Assembly (NCBI GenBank): GCA_900617975.1
Contig: UZAE01012472.1
Location: 25,448 to 40,106, forward strand
Reading direction: 5' to 3'
Length of the DNA stretch: 14,659 nt
DNA from: Rodentolepis nana
Lineage: Eukaryota; Platyhelminthes; Cestoda; Cyclophyllidea; Hymenolepididae
The notes below the pieces were generated by a model that ran no database searches, was not told the origin of the DNA, and saw nothing but the letters and a program-made list of their open reading frames with translations. Below, one piece after another: positions 1-11,900 of this stretch. Position 1 is the stretch's first letter; each line of letters begins with the position of its first letter. Both the position numbers and the translations under genes were made by a program.

Positions 1-1501
1 CCTTGGGACCAATGTGGTCCTCTTTCAAAATAAGTTCCATTTGAAATAGACTAGTAATGGAAGGCATTATTGCCGTTCGAAAAATGTTCAATGCGTCTCT
101 ATAGCCTTCGTCTGATACCATCGAAATTTATCACGTCTTCAGCATCTGTCTGCTGTGGGACAAGCGTAAGTGCGATTGGGTGGACGTTTCAAAAAATAAT
201 TCGAGCTTTAGAGGAATAAGAATTTGAAAATGAGGCGATGACTCTAGTCAAGAGGCAAAATGCAGACAACCTGAACCCGTAGATTACGTTTCGCTTCTCC
301 TCGATTCAATTTCGTTAACTCAACTTTTATAACCTTACTTACTCTATGTTCTGACATTTCACACGATGCAAATTTTATCAAGTACTAGCGTTCGTAAAAA
401 AACCTATACTTTTTGGCATCGGTAGAATTCAACTGCGATAAGCTAGTTCTGTTTGATTAGTAGTTTCAAGATCGCATTCTGTTCTTATTTCCTTCCAATA
501 ATAATTACCATAAAACACTTTACCTTGAATATGGGTCGTGGTGTATTCAGCAATGACAATAGTTGGGAGGGTTTTCTATGAGAATAAAGGTCGCGTTGAA
601 TTCAGCTATGACAATCAAAGGCACTGCCGTTTATTTCCACTCTGGCATTTAATAATTTTATATGGAATCGACTTTTATAGCTGCTGCGACTAATTGTGCA
701 GAAAACATCACCCGGAGAAAGCGCCTTAGAAATTATATAACAGTGCTAAGGCAGACACAAATATTGAAGGGCTGAAATTGCTAACTTGTTGCTATTTAGT
801 CAACATATTCTTTTGCTTAAGGGAAACTGATTGGTGAAGACTGTTTCCAAGGTCATTACAAGCTGAGTTGAGAACGGTGTCTAACTGGAAAGTGAAAATT
901 GGTATCCATGGCGCAATTACAGTAAATGTGATCCAACAGAGACACAACAGGTGTCTTTAAATCATCGATTCAAAGTGAAGTCCTAGCTGGTCAACCGATT
1001 CTGTACAAAATATGTTTAGACAGGCAAATTACCAAATAATAGTACAGCATAAGCAGGGGGTTATCTAAGCGGAGATATGGGAAATTTATGTGAGCTCAAA
1101 CTAACGTTTCAGGCACAATATCTCTAGCCAAATATTTGGAAAAAAACACTGCTATTTTATTTCCTCCTTCAAAAATCTGTTTAATGGGCAATGAAGTCCA
1201 GAGAAAGGACAAAATTTAAGTTTGAAAAGATAAGGAAAATGGAAGGGACAAAAAGAAAATTGAAAGTTAAAAGGAAATGTAAGATGACAGGCAGTTCTAA
1301 AACACACCGATCAATTGAATGATAGCCGAATACAAAATAAAAGATATTATTTAAGGAATCGAATTGCAAATCTCTTTACAGATCAATAAATAGCCTAATA
1401 GGAAAATTACTGAGAGAAGTGATTGACACACTACGCAATTGGATAACCAGTATTTTGAACCACCATTGAAGTATAAGGCTTAGGAAAGCATATTTCATAT
1501 A
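1..1501. other. No gene recognised; probably intron 5 or later
   Basis: AT-rich DNA downstream of exon 5, with stops in all frames and no recognisable protein. One weak pair of direct repeats lies at 534-617. As the MTSS1-like gene must continue past position 1, this is most likely intron. Confidence 0.5.
534..617. repeat. Imperfect direct repeat, 29-nt units 55 nt apart
   Basis: 534-562 and 589-617 both read GGTCG, then TTCAG and ATGACAAT at the same offsets, with about five differences. A third partial match (GGTAGAATTCAACTGCGATA) lies at about 420. It may be the remains of a tandem duplication. Confidence 0.4.
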
Positions 1502-1828
1502 AAGACAGTTCAAAGGTGTGCGGTAGACTCACCTCCACGTGGTGTACCCTGGGCAGCGTGTACTCGTACGGCAAAAAGTCTATGAATTGGCAGTTGACTT
1601 CTGACTTTAAACTACTAAGACCCCACTGTATGTCATATTCGACCCCCTGCACAGTACTCACCTTACCCTTTTTTGTACCTTTGTCTTTGAAACACTTCTG
1701 TCCCCCCCCCCCCATCTCGAATTTTTCGCCTTGATGTTTCTTCCCCTCTGTGAAGCCTACAGTCAACTAAAGGGCCAATGACAACTATCAAAATGCCTGC
1801 CATTTGGTAAATAAATTAAGACAGTTCA
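1502..1828 (+). mobile_element. SINE-like copy 1, full length, with 11-bp target-site duplication
   Basis: The element lies at about 1513-1817 between two perfect copies of AAGACAGTTCA (1502-1512 and 1818-1828). Order of parts: 5' head GGTGTGCGGTAGACTCACC, E-box CCACGTGG, CATACGGCAAAAA-type motif (here CGTACGGCAAAAAG), GGCAGTTGACTTCTGACTT, a pyrimidine-rich block with a 12-C run at 1702-1713, CCCCTCTGTGAAGCC, then the conserved tail GCCTGCCATTTG with a short TAAATAAATT end. No clear RNA polymerase III A and B boxes were seen, so the small RNA it came from is unknown. It is antisense to the MTSS1-like gene. Confidence 0.85.
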
Positions 1829-2541
1829 TGCTTACAAGAAAAGGAATAATATAATAGGTTGATGAAGCACTTTTTAATGGTGCAAGGACAAAGAGTACGA
1901 ATTGAACGATCCAGAAGGAAACTCGAATTCCGACACAATTTAGGTGTAAGATTGTTAATAGCATAAAATTTAAACCTAAGCAACCTACAAAATAGCTCGC
2001 CATGACAGACAAAATAACAGCAATAGCTATCTTTTTTCCACTTTAGAAAACTCTAAAAAGGTGATGCAAAAAATGTTCGATAAGATGTGAGTTTTAAGAT
2101 GGTTAGACTGGAAAATTTGGCATGTTAGCAATTTTACAAGGTAAATTCCTAGCAAATGTTTTAATTGGGCTTGTGTGATGGGCCATTTAAATTACCGGAA
2201 GTTCGCTAATAGGATTAAAACAATGGTTATTCAACAAGGTAGAAGCATGCAATTCACATATGGGGATAGAACAAGTTTTCAGCCTGTTGACCACTTCGAA
2301 GGTCCTTAAAATAAAGCCGTAAACACCTAACACTTTGACTGAAATTGAATTAGGCTAACTGAAAAATAAATGAATTCTCTTTTTACACAAAAAGTTCAAG
2401 TTAAATTGAGTTATCTATGAAAATGCGCCTGATTGTTTATCAGATAAATACTGAAGAGTATGACTCCGTAATTTTACTGAGTCAAGTGTATTAGTTCTAG
2501 AAGTCAGAATGGGACACTGAATAAAAGTAAATGATACTCAC
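1829..2541. other. MTSS1: Non-coding, intron 5 of the MTSS1-like gene
   Basis: AT-rich DNA between SINE copy 1 and the exon 5 donor. The minus-strand GTGAGT donor at 2536-2541 begins it. Nothing else recognised. Confidence 0.6.
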
Positions 2542-2994
2542 TTGAGGCAATCGAGAGTGTCTCAGAATGGCAGCCGTTTGGTGTTGAGCTCCACCATTAG
2601 CACTATGGACTGACACTTGACTTGATACCAGACTCGAATTAGGACAATCAGCACCATTACCATTACCACTCCATCCAGACGATGTGGAACCTAAACTGTC
2701 CGAAGCAAGACTCAGTGTTCCTTCCAAATTTTTACTTTGCCGTTGACGCTGTTGTCGAGATGACATGATAGCATCCACAACGGAAGCAAAAGCTTCGACT
2801 TCATTAGAGCTGGAGGAATGTAGAGCCCCGCTGGGGGTCATCGATACGCCGGAATCGCCTGTAGCTACCCCGGCGCGAGCTAAGACCGATTCGGCGTCTT
2901 CTAAGAGGCGAGTAGGATCTTCTGTTGCCGTGGAAAGGGCAGTGAATAACTCACGAAGGGTGGAGACTTCCCCTAGTAGGCTAGTTTCCGTTTC
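2542..2994 (-). CDS. MTSS1: MTSS1-like exon 5 (residues 249-399), end of IMD and Ser-rich linker
   Basis: 453 nt, phase 0 at both ends. The acceptor TTTTCTTCAG follows a pyrimidine-rich tract and the donor is CAA|GTGAGT. The start, ETETSLLGEVSTLRELF, continues PVL of exon 4 and aligns with human PVI followed by EEEISMLGEITHLQTI. Residues from about 290 onward are low complexity, rich in Ser, Gly and Asn, with a Gln/Arg run (SSRQQRQRQS), like the Ser-rich linker after the IMD in MTSS1. The flanking ORF extension at 2995-3063 is intron. Confidence 0.88.
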
Positions 2995-5900
2995 CTGAAG
3001 AAAACAAGTTATGAGAGCCATTAATAGGAATATTAGAAGTCGAAAAAAATGGTAAAGTGACACTGTGACTTACAGCGAAATACTTCAAAGTGAATACAAA
3101 TGCGAGGGATGTATGAACTTTTTTCCCAAATTCGATAAAGTCGCAGAATATTTTAGACAAGATGAAATGATAATTTTTGAAAAGAACTTGTCGTTCTATT
3201 TGAGTATACTCATACGGCAAAAAAGTCTATAAATCGGCAGTTGTTGCGATAGACTTACCTCCACGCGGTGCACCCTGGGCAACCCACTCATACGGCAAAA
3301 AAGTCTATTAACCGGCAGTTGACTTATCACTTCTCATACGGCAAAAAAGTCTATAAATCGGCAGTTGACTTCAGACTTCAAACTACTATGACCCGACTGC
3401 ATGTCATATTCCACCACTTCCACAGTACTCATCTTACCTACTTCTCTACCAGTGTTTCCGGAGTTCAAATAAGAGAAAACTCTTAATTATCTGCTGCCAT
3501 TAGAATCCCTCGTTTCAGTGCGATTAGTGGCATTCTGCTATTCAGACGTTTTTTGGGAATAAAAGTTCTATTTTGCCCTTCCGTGGATAATGTGTTTAAA
3601 ATCAAGTAAGTAAGTAGTATTTTAGGCCCCAACAGAAATAATACTTTGGCAATTAGGTGAGAAGTGGTTAAAAATTAATTACTTCAACTGACAAAAAAGT
3701 GAGCCATCATTTTGTTGCCATGTGCGAAGATAATTGACACAAAGACTGATCTGATCCAGAGAAAATGCAACCCTATTGAGTTTCATAAATGAAAATTTTG
3801 TCACTTTGTTGGATTAAAGGTTGGAACCAGTGTTGGATAAAAAGAAGGTATAATTCCAGACGAGTGTACATTTTGCTAAATAAGCTATCTTTTAATGCGT
3901 CTATTAATAATTTCAAAAAAATTAAAGCCTGTATTCATCATTAAAATTACAGAAAAAGTGCATTTTACCCCGTAAGATTCACATACGACAGACACTCGAT
4001 TCCACTCTTGTATAATCTTCCAATTAAAATCAATTAAAAATTGAGGAAAAAATGCAAGAAAAGATGATACTTCTACTTGAAGGCAACTGCGATCGCATTA
4101 ACGGTCCGAATCCTTCTCATTAGAAAAAAAGTTGACATTAAACAGCTGCAACGTCTAGACATGACCAAACCACCGACTTTATTTCCCACTTAGTAATTAC
4201 CCCACTTTAACCAGGGGGAATAATTTTACTTCAAATGAGAAAGTTGCAAGGAGTGATGGGTTTGAACTTTTTGTCATTAAAAGCCGGTCACAGGCACTGG
4301 ACATCGTAGACGAGTATTGCTGCAATCAAGAGGACAGGTCGTGATATTCTAATTTCGAAACGTGGTTTACCCATCCGGTAGATATTGTACAACTCTAGTT
4401 CAAAATCGAATGGAGTAAGACCCTTGTACATATTTATATTTTTTCAATTCACTTCCCATTTAAAAATGTACAAGACATTCTGCTATCCCACTTCCGTTGC
4501 TTCCCATAGTTAAAAATTGTCAATCATTTTAAATACCATCACGTGTAAGTTCCCATATTCAAGAGAGTGTCAATCAGTTGTTTGAAGGCGGCTTCCAACA
4601 AAGTGCCTATTTCGGGTAAATGTAAGATCTGTCAGCACCTGTCATGCAATACTTGAGGTTGTGAAATAGGAACTTGAGAGGTTAAGGCTCCCCCCCCCCC
4701 TGGGGGGAATTTTTTATTACCGTTCAGTCTTACGCCATGTGTCTCATTTGGCTCAATTGTACCGCAACAACTAAGCCTACATACATACAATGGATCAAGA
4801 CTTTATTCTGCCCATTTTAGGGATTGCTTACGAATACTACCATTTTTCATCCGCAATCATTTTTGGGCTGTTTCGCCTGAAGATGAAAGAAGGTGCAGCC
4901 AACAGCTCTTACTCTACCACTGTTCAAAAACTTGCTGATGCACTACAGATATAATCTATGCCGCTCACGGAACACACCCTCGCCCTATGAAGAATGTAGA
5001 GTTGTCAGGATACGAGACTGATTGGCTTCCTGATTGGTCGTTCAAAATACTCTGAGTTAATGAAAATTCAGTATCCGAGGGCATATAGCATTTACTTCCA
5101 ATCAGACTTAAAATGCAAATGATGTGACGATAGCTTAATTTAAATAATAGCATAATATTGGGAAGTTATAGAGTTGAAATGCCCTTATAAGAAGTATTTA
5201 AAAGAGGATACGCATTCAATAATGTCATAATATTATCAAATAAGAAAATTGAGAAGAAATTGATATTCTCTGCCGTCTTCAAAAAATCACAATTTCAGAT
5301 AATTCACAAATGAAATATGACCTGTTTGCAAAGAAACTGTGCAAAGGTTGTTAAAAGTCAAAAGAGGACATAAGTACAAATCGATTCAATAATTAATTTA
5401 AAAAAAGGCGACCACTTGGAATCTTCGATATCTCCTATTGGAGGAGTGGATGTGTTATAAGGTGAAGCAGGGCAGTACTTCAAAAGACAAGATAGAAAAA
5501 TTTTGAGACAACAAAGAATTCCTTTAGGCCTAAGTCTGACGCAAAACTGAAAATTTTCCATTGATGTGCCTTAGCTCAGGCAATAGGTGGTAGTAGGCGA
5601 ATAATTAAAAACGCTTTTTTGCGAACTAAAAATGGAGTAAGAAGAGTCCAAAAACTAGCGATTAATTTTGGCTGTCAAGCTCACATGCTTTACCATAAAG
5701 CTGTCCTGCATCCTTATTGTGCACCATTGAAAAGTTATTAGAGAAGAAGAGTAAAACAATCGCGACGTATTAAAACCATGTCACTTTCACCTGATATTAT
5801 TGTGGTCTACAATAAGCAATATCTCGTTGCCCAAGTAACCAAGCGTAAATAGCAAATGGATGGAATGTTTTAGAAATTGGCATCAATTTATAGAATTGTC

Positions 5901-8900
5901 CCACTTGAATACCACAAGGTTATTAAGGGGGGAGGGGGGTGAGTCAAGTAGAACAAAGAATTGCAGGTTCAAACATGTCTTTAGAGTCGCCTTGATAGCA
6001 CTCAACTGTCTGAACATTATATGCAAGGTCAGGATCATGACAGATTGCGTCTCAAAATAGCTAGCAATTTTCAGCCCTTCAGGTGGCAAATTTTGTGAAC
6101 AGAGATAACTTAGAATTAACATTTTTAATCACAATAGCTTTATGGGGGGGAGGGCTCTGTGCCACATAAAAAAGTCAATTATGATTTGATTAAATGCTTT
6201 AAAGAGGGAAGGGTGCAACTTGATGACGACACACGAGGAGGAAGACCCCAGACAGCAAAGAAATCAAGAAAAAGGCCTCTCTTGTGCACATTCTTCAAGA
6301 GCTGCCAAGACCCTGATGCGCAAGTCTCAATGGGAAACACTTCCACACACTCCTTATAATTCCTAACTAGCTCCCAAGGAGATTTTGCTTCCTAAACTGC
6401 AAGAACACCTTAAAGACATCCAACTTACGTCCTTACATGGAGCGAAAACGTATGCAACTTCATGGAGCCAGAAACAGCCCCCTAAATTCAACCATGAAAG
6501 AATTTGAGGGAGGGGTGGGGGGAAAGTGTACGAAAGTAAATAGACAACAAATAAGCCTATGTAAAAAAAACCAAAGTAAATAGTTGTTAACTTACTAAAT
6601 TATGGAATTTGTCTGAGAGATTTTTGACACACCCTCGTACTGCAGCACATTTTATGCCTAATAAACTTTGTGGAGTTTTTGCAGTCTCCCCTGTTTTAAT
6701 TTGAAAAATTGAGATATCGACCCTGAAAGATCACAAAAATTTGACGTTACGCTCGTTTGCTCTCCCTCTCTTCCCCCNAACTTTTCCGTAGTTTCGGACA
6801 TAGCGACAGAATTGTAGATTGATAATCTCTTTTATTTTTTGATTTCAGATTGCTTGGAGAGCANCCCCCCCCCCCCCCCCACACCTCCCCCCTCCACAAA
6901 GAAATACGAAAATCGACAAAATAATTCCGTCTGGTTGCGGGTTATAATAACATTTGAGGCAAATAAGAGCAAGCGTAATTCGAAAATCAAGTGGAGTTCG
7001 ATTTTTGTGGTATTCTGGCTCCATTCCCAGATTTTGCATAAAGCCCTTCCCTTAAAAACTTATTGGATTCGTTCGCTTTAGCACAATGAGCAAATGATTC
7101 CATGTTGAATGTGAATTGCACTGTCAGGGAAAAGTACTTGCCAAAAAATACAAGATATAAGTACGTTTTTTACATAATAGAGAAAGTCATTAGAAGCATA
7201 TGGCAAATTGAAATGGAGAAAAAGATTTCGATCTGATTCAATTCGACAAAATGTACCCCCGAGATAGTGTAATAAAGTATAGATTCGGAGTTGAGCAGCT
7301 TAAACAACATTTTAGACCAACCGCTGTGAGTGTTGAATGACGGTGGCATTGAATATGGGATCGCTGTTCAACAAGAATGTCTCAAAACAGTAAGGACAAG
7401 TGGCAATTTTTCAGAAGAAAAACAAAGAAGCAAAAAAGTTTCAACTTCCGGGGATCATATTCGTCTACATCCACCATATTAATGCTTCTGTTTGTACGAA
7501 TCATATAGTGAATAAGGGATTTAAAAATGAACGAACGAATTGTTATTTCATTAAAAGTGTCGCACAAATTATCAATTTTTTTCTGTTAATTTATGAGCAT
7601 TCATGTGCAAAAATGCATTGAATCCTAGCGCCCTATAAACTGGATTTCCTGCCGAGATCACAATCACTAAACAACCCCAATTTGTGTCATATTCGTGTTA
7701 AAAAAACGCATTCTGGTTGGTTCTCGTTAACCAGTGAATCAAAAGTGAAGCGTTATTTTCCGCTTTCACGGTTAAAAGTCTTATTAAGCCACAAATGCGT
7801 GGAGTGGTTTGATGAAGAGCCCTGTAATTATCGGCAGATGAAGTGGATGGCAGAATGAAACAAACTATGGAAGACACTAATCCAAAATAAAACCTACTTA
7901 TAAATCATGTAAGAAATTACACCAAAATGTAATTAATATTTGAACAAAAAATTGCGAGACGTGAAAAATTTTGTCAATGTCCTAATATATCAACTGCAAA
8001 TTACAGTAACTTATAAGCCTAAAATTGGGCAAAATAGTTATGAAATGCATTGAAAATTAACAATTTCTTACGCACATAATATTTAAAAACGGTGGTTTAT
8101 TATGGGACTTCACATTAGGATAGATTAAAAAGAAAAATATAAACGACAGATTTGGAACAAAGAAAAGTTTCTTCAAAGAAATTGTAGAGTATTTTAAACC
8201 GAATAAAGTTTTCCACTGATTAGGTGACAGAAGCCAATTAAAGAGGTTATTTATTAAATTGTATATAATTCAAATGATCTATAACACTACTAATTAATCT
8301 AGACATGGGTGTGCGATAGACTTACCTCCACGTGGTGCAACCTAGGCAACGTATACTAATACAGCAAAAGAGTCTATTAACAGGCAGTTGACTTCTCACT
8401 TCAAACTACCATCACTCCACTGTATGTCGTATTCGACTATTTCGCAGTACTCACCTCACCTTTTTTCTACCTTTGTGTCTGTCTCTTTTACATCTTTGAA
8501 ACACTCTTCTGTTCCCCCTCCCCCCACCCTCTCGACTTTTTTTCATCTTGATGTTCCTTCCCCTCTGTGAAGCCTGAAGTCAATTAAATTACTATTGATA
8601 GCTATCAAAACGCCTGCCACTNTCGACATACCCGACTGGCCAAGAATCGAAGCCGTTGCTGAGTTCAGACTATGTACCGGACACGATTGCTTGGCAAAAC
8701 ACCTTCACAGATTGAGAGTATACACTCAACCCACATGCCCTCTATGTAACCTACATGAGGAAATGGAGAAGACCCACCTGATTCGGTGTCCAGCCCTAAA
8801 GACAACGATGGAAAGCCAGAGATACTGGGAAGCAAGAAGACAGCTAATGAACTGCTATTAATTTACTGGTATAAATGTTCACCCCCTCCCTTGGGGGAAG

Positions 8901-11900
8901 CTGAAGTCAAAGTTTAAGGGCTAATGATAAATATCATAAAGCCTGCCATTTGAAATAAATAAATAAATAAATAATGTTACTAATTCTGCATAAAGCAAGT
9001 CAAAGGAACTGTGAGATTTATGTTGAAAGTATGTCCTTTTTACAGATACAACAAAGAAAGTAAGTATTGTGTTTTCACACAGATAAATACTTATAAATCC
9101 AAAAAGAGAATATTTCTCATTTAAATTTGCTTTTTTGCTTGAGTTTAGACTATATTATTCATTCAATTTATTGTACAACTAATTACTGTTGGGCTGTGAA
9201 TTCAATTTTATAATCTGCGTCCCAAGCTTGCCAACAACTTTACAGGTCAAGATACTGGTGACACATCTAGGTGCTGGAAGTTTCAAGATTGTCCGAAAAG
9301 GAGAGATAAGGGTGTAAATTGGATAGTAAATTCAGTTGAAATTTGGCCTTATCGTTCTTTCCACTGTTTACTTAATATTTGGAAATTTCAGTGGGAAAAT
9401 TTGAGCTAATTAATGTCTACAATGTGTGTAGTCCTTAATGAATAGCTTGTTACTTACTAGTAATAAGTACATCTCCCCTCATAATCATGAGGCATTTATT
9501 TATTTGCTATATTTTCCATTGCTATTCGGTATCGACAACATGACGTTATATCGAGAAATCTGGAAGGTGCGCACGTGCAACCGATTGCGCATCGAGCTAA
9601 TGCGCCTTGATGATTGCAGTGGCCACCCACCCAACGAAGGTGATCAATTGTCGTTAATTCGACTCAGCAATTAGGCATTTTCTGATGTTAACTCTCTCTC
9701 CACACGATAGCTCGTGTTTTGTCTCTACTTGAGACAACTTATTTCAGGTGGACTGGGGTGTGTGATAGACTTACCTCCATGTGGGGCACCCTGAGCAACG
9801 TATACTCATACGGCAAAAAAGTCTATTAACTGACAGTTGACTTCTGACTTCAAACTACCATCACCTCACTCTATGCCATATTCGAATATTTTCACAGTAC
9901 TCACCTCACCTTTTTCCACTTTTGTGTCTGTCTCTTTTACATCTTTGAAACTCTCTTCTGTTCCCCCTCTCCCTCTCTACTTGTTTCACTTTGATGTTCC
10001 TCCTCCTCCTCTCTGTGAAGCCCGAAGTCAACTAAAGGGCTAATGATAACTTTCACAACGCCAGGTGGACCTTCTTAGTGGCTTGTTGAACCTGTCTACA
10101 GCCAGTTGGACTTCTAAGAGAAATAGTATGGTCTAGCTCAGAGTTTCATATAATTTTACAAGTTCCTAATTTCCGTTATTGTGAAATTTTACTTTCTTAG
10201 CCCAGTATCACTAACTTACATTCATTATCTCCACAGTTGAATAGCTGATTTGTTTTAATTAAGTGGTTTCAAACAACTACTCTATCGTGTTACTTCCCCG
10301 CTGCAAGCATTAGAGAAGAAATTTAATGTAATTAGAAAACAATTGCGATCTAATGTAATTATAACTGGATCATTTATGACCAACGAATTAAGGCGCACAT
10401 TAACCCCCCCCCCACCCAAATTTAGGGCAATCGTCACGTTCACAATAAAACTAAGACACCGATCGCTTTTAATCGTTGAAAGATTCACGAAAAGGGATAT
10501 AAAACTGGTGGATGAAAGTCTCTCGATTGATCGATTTCTTGCAAGATGTGGTTGAAGTGTTAAGTTATTTGTTGTGATCAAAGTCTGGTGTTCTCTGATG
10601 GTATTATACTAGGACGTTAAACGTCAAGAGTAGGATGGATTAAATCCCACACATCCAATGCAGCAGTCCCAGTCTGACCCATCCACCCACCCACCCCTCC
10701 ACCATCCTCCCACGACTGAGTGCGTCTTGGTGAGCTTGTTTAGTGAGGGTGGCTTATTTGCCCCACTTTTGATAGACAGGTGGTGGCATGATAAAACAAT
10801 AATAAGGTCATTAAATAGAAAGATTAGCAGACTAAAACAAAAGTGCCCCCAAAGCGTTGACTGACATATTCCACCACTTCCACAGTGATCATCTTACATT
10901 TTCTCTGCCTTTGTCTGCCTGTCTCTTTTACATCTGTAAATCTCTCTTCTGTTCCCCCCCCCTCTCGACTTTTTTTCAATTTGATGTTCCTTCCCCTCTG
11001 TGTAGCCTGAAGTCAACTAAAGGGCTAATGATAACCGTCAAGACGCCTGCCATTTGATATAAATAAATAAATAATACGGTCGTTAAATAGAAAGATTAGC
11101 AGACTAAAACAAAAGTGCCTGCAAAGCGTTGACTGACATGAGAAAAAAGGTGGAGGTAGTGGAGGCCTACAGTTGAGTGGAAGTTATTTATTTACTAGTG
11201 GCATGGCGAGGCGCTTTTGAATTTCAAGTGTACTAAGTCCTGTTAGAGCGTTGTCAAAGCCAGGGAGAGAGAGATATATATATATATACAAGATCTTTCA
11301 AATTTGCTTAGGACATGGTTTGGTTTATTCAGTCCACGCATTTGATAACGTCCAAATTGGTGACCTCGGCACTTTCTGGTCTAACTCTAACGTGTCAAGG
11401 CGCCACTTCAAATTTTTATGGCGAACGAATATTAAGTGATACCAAATGGCAGGCTTTATGATAGTTATCATTAGACCTTTAGCTGACTTCGGGGGCTTCA
11501 CAGNCTCACTTCAAACTACCATCACCCCACTATAGGTCATATTCCACCACTTACTATACTCATCTTACTTTTTCTCTGCCTTTGTGTCTGTCTCTGCATC
11601 TTTGAATCAATCTTCTATCGCCCCCCCCCAATCTCGAATTTTTTCATCGATGTTCCTTCCCCTCTGTGAAGCCTGAAGTCAATTAAATTACTATTGATAG
11701 CTATCAAAACGCCTGCCACTTGACATAAGTAAATAAATTAATCTAGACAAATGAAAAATAAAATATCATTGGTTGCATTAAATACGCCCTACCTAAAATA
11801 ACGGCAATGGTTAAATCCGGTATTGAAAAAAAAACAATATGAGATGATTTTAACAGGGCAGCTTATTCAGATGATCTACAATGTCATACCTTTCCTTCTA

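Noticed and set aside
1431..1766. 111-codon minus-strand open frame
   Set aside because: It lies almost entirely within SINE copy 1 in antisense; the Gly run is the C-tract read in reverse. Similar frames occur in other copies.
2765..2998. Plus-strand open frame opposite exon 5
   Set aside because: It is a shadow of the minus-strand exon, which has clear homology and splice sites.
5560..5780. Possible second transposase (RVQKLAINFG and RRRVKQSRRIKTM look faintly like helix-turn-helix and linker)
   Set aside because: The match is too weak and a stop interrupts it. A profile search against Tc1/mariner and related transposases would be needed.
5960..5985. tRNA-like B box (GGTTCAAAC)
   Set aside because: No A box at proper distance and no cloverleaf could be folded by eye.
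9438..9674. 78-codon plus-strand open frame with a less AT-rich end
   Set aside because: No recognised motif, no splice context and no related sequence elsewhere in the window.
10590..10665. Possible hammerhead ribozyme (CTGATGG with nearby inverted repeats GACGTTAAACGTC and GGATGGATTAAATCC)
   Set aside because: The conserved core CTGATGA and GAAA are not both present, so schistosome-type SINE ribozyme is not supported.
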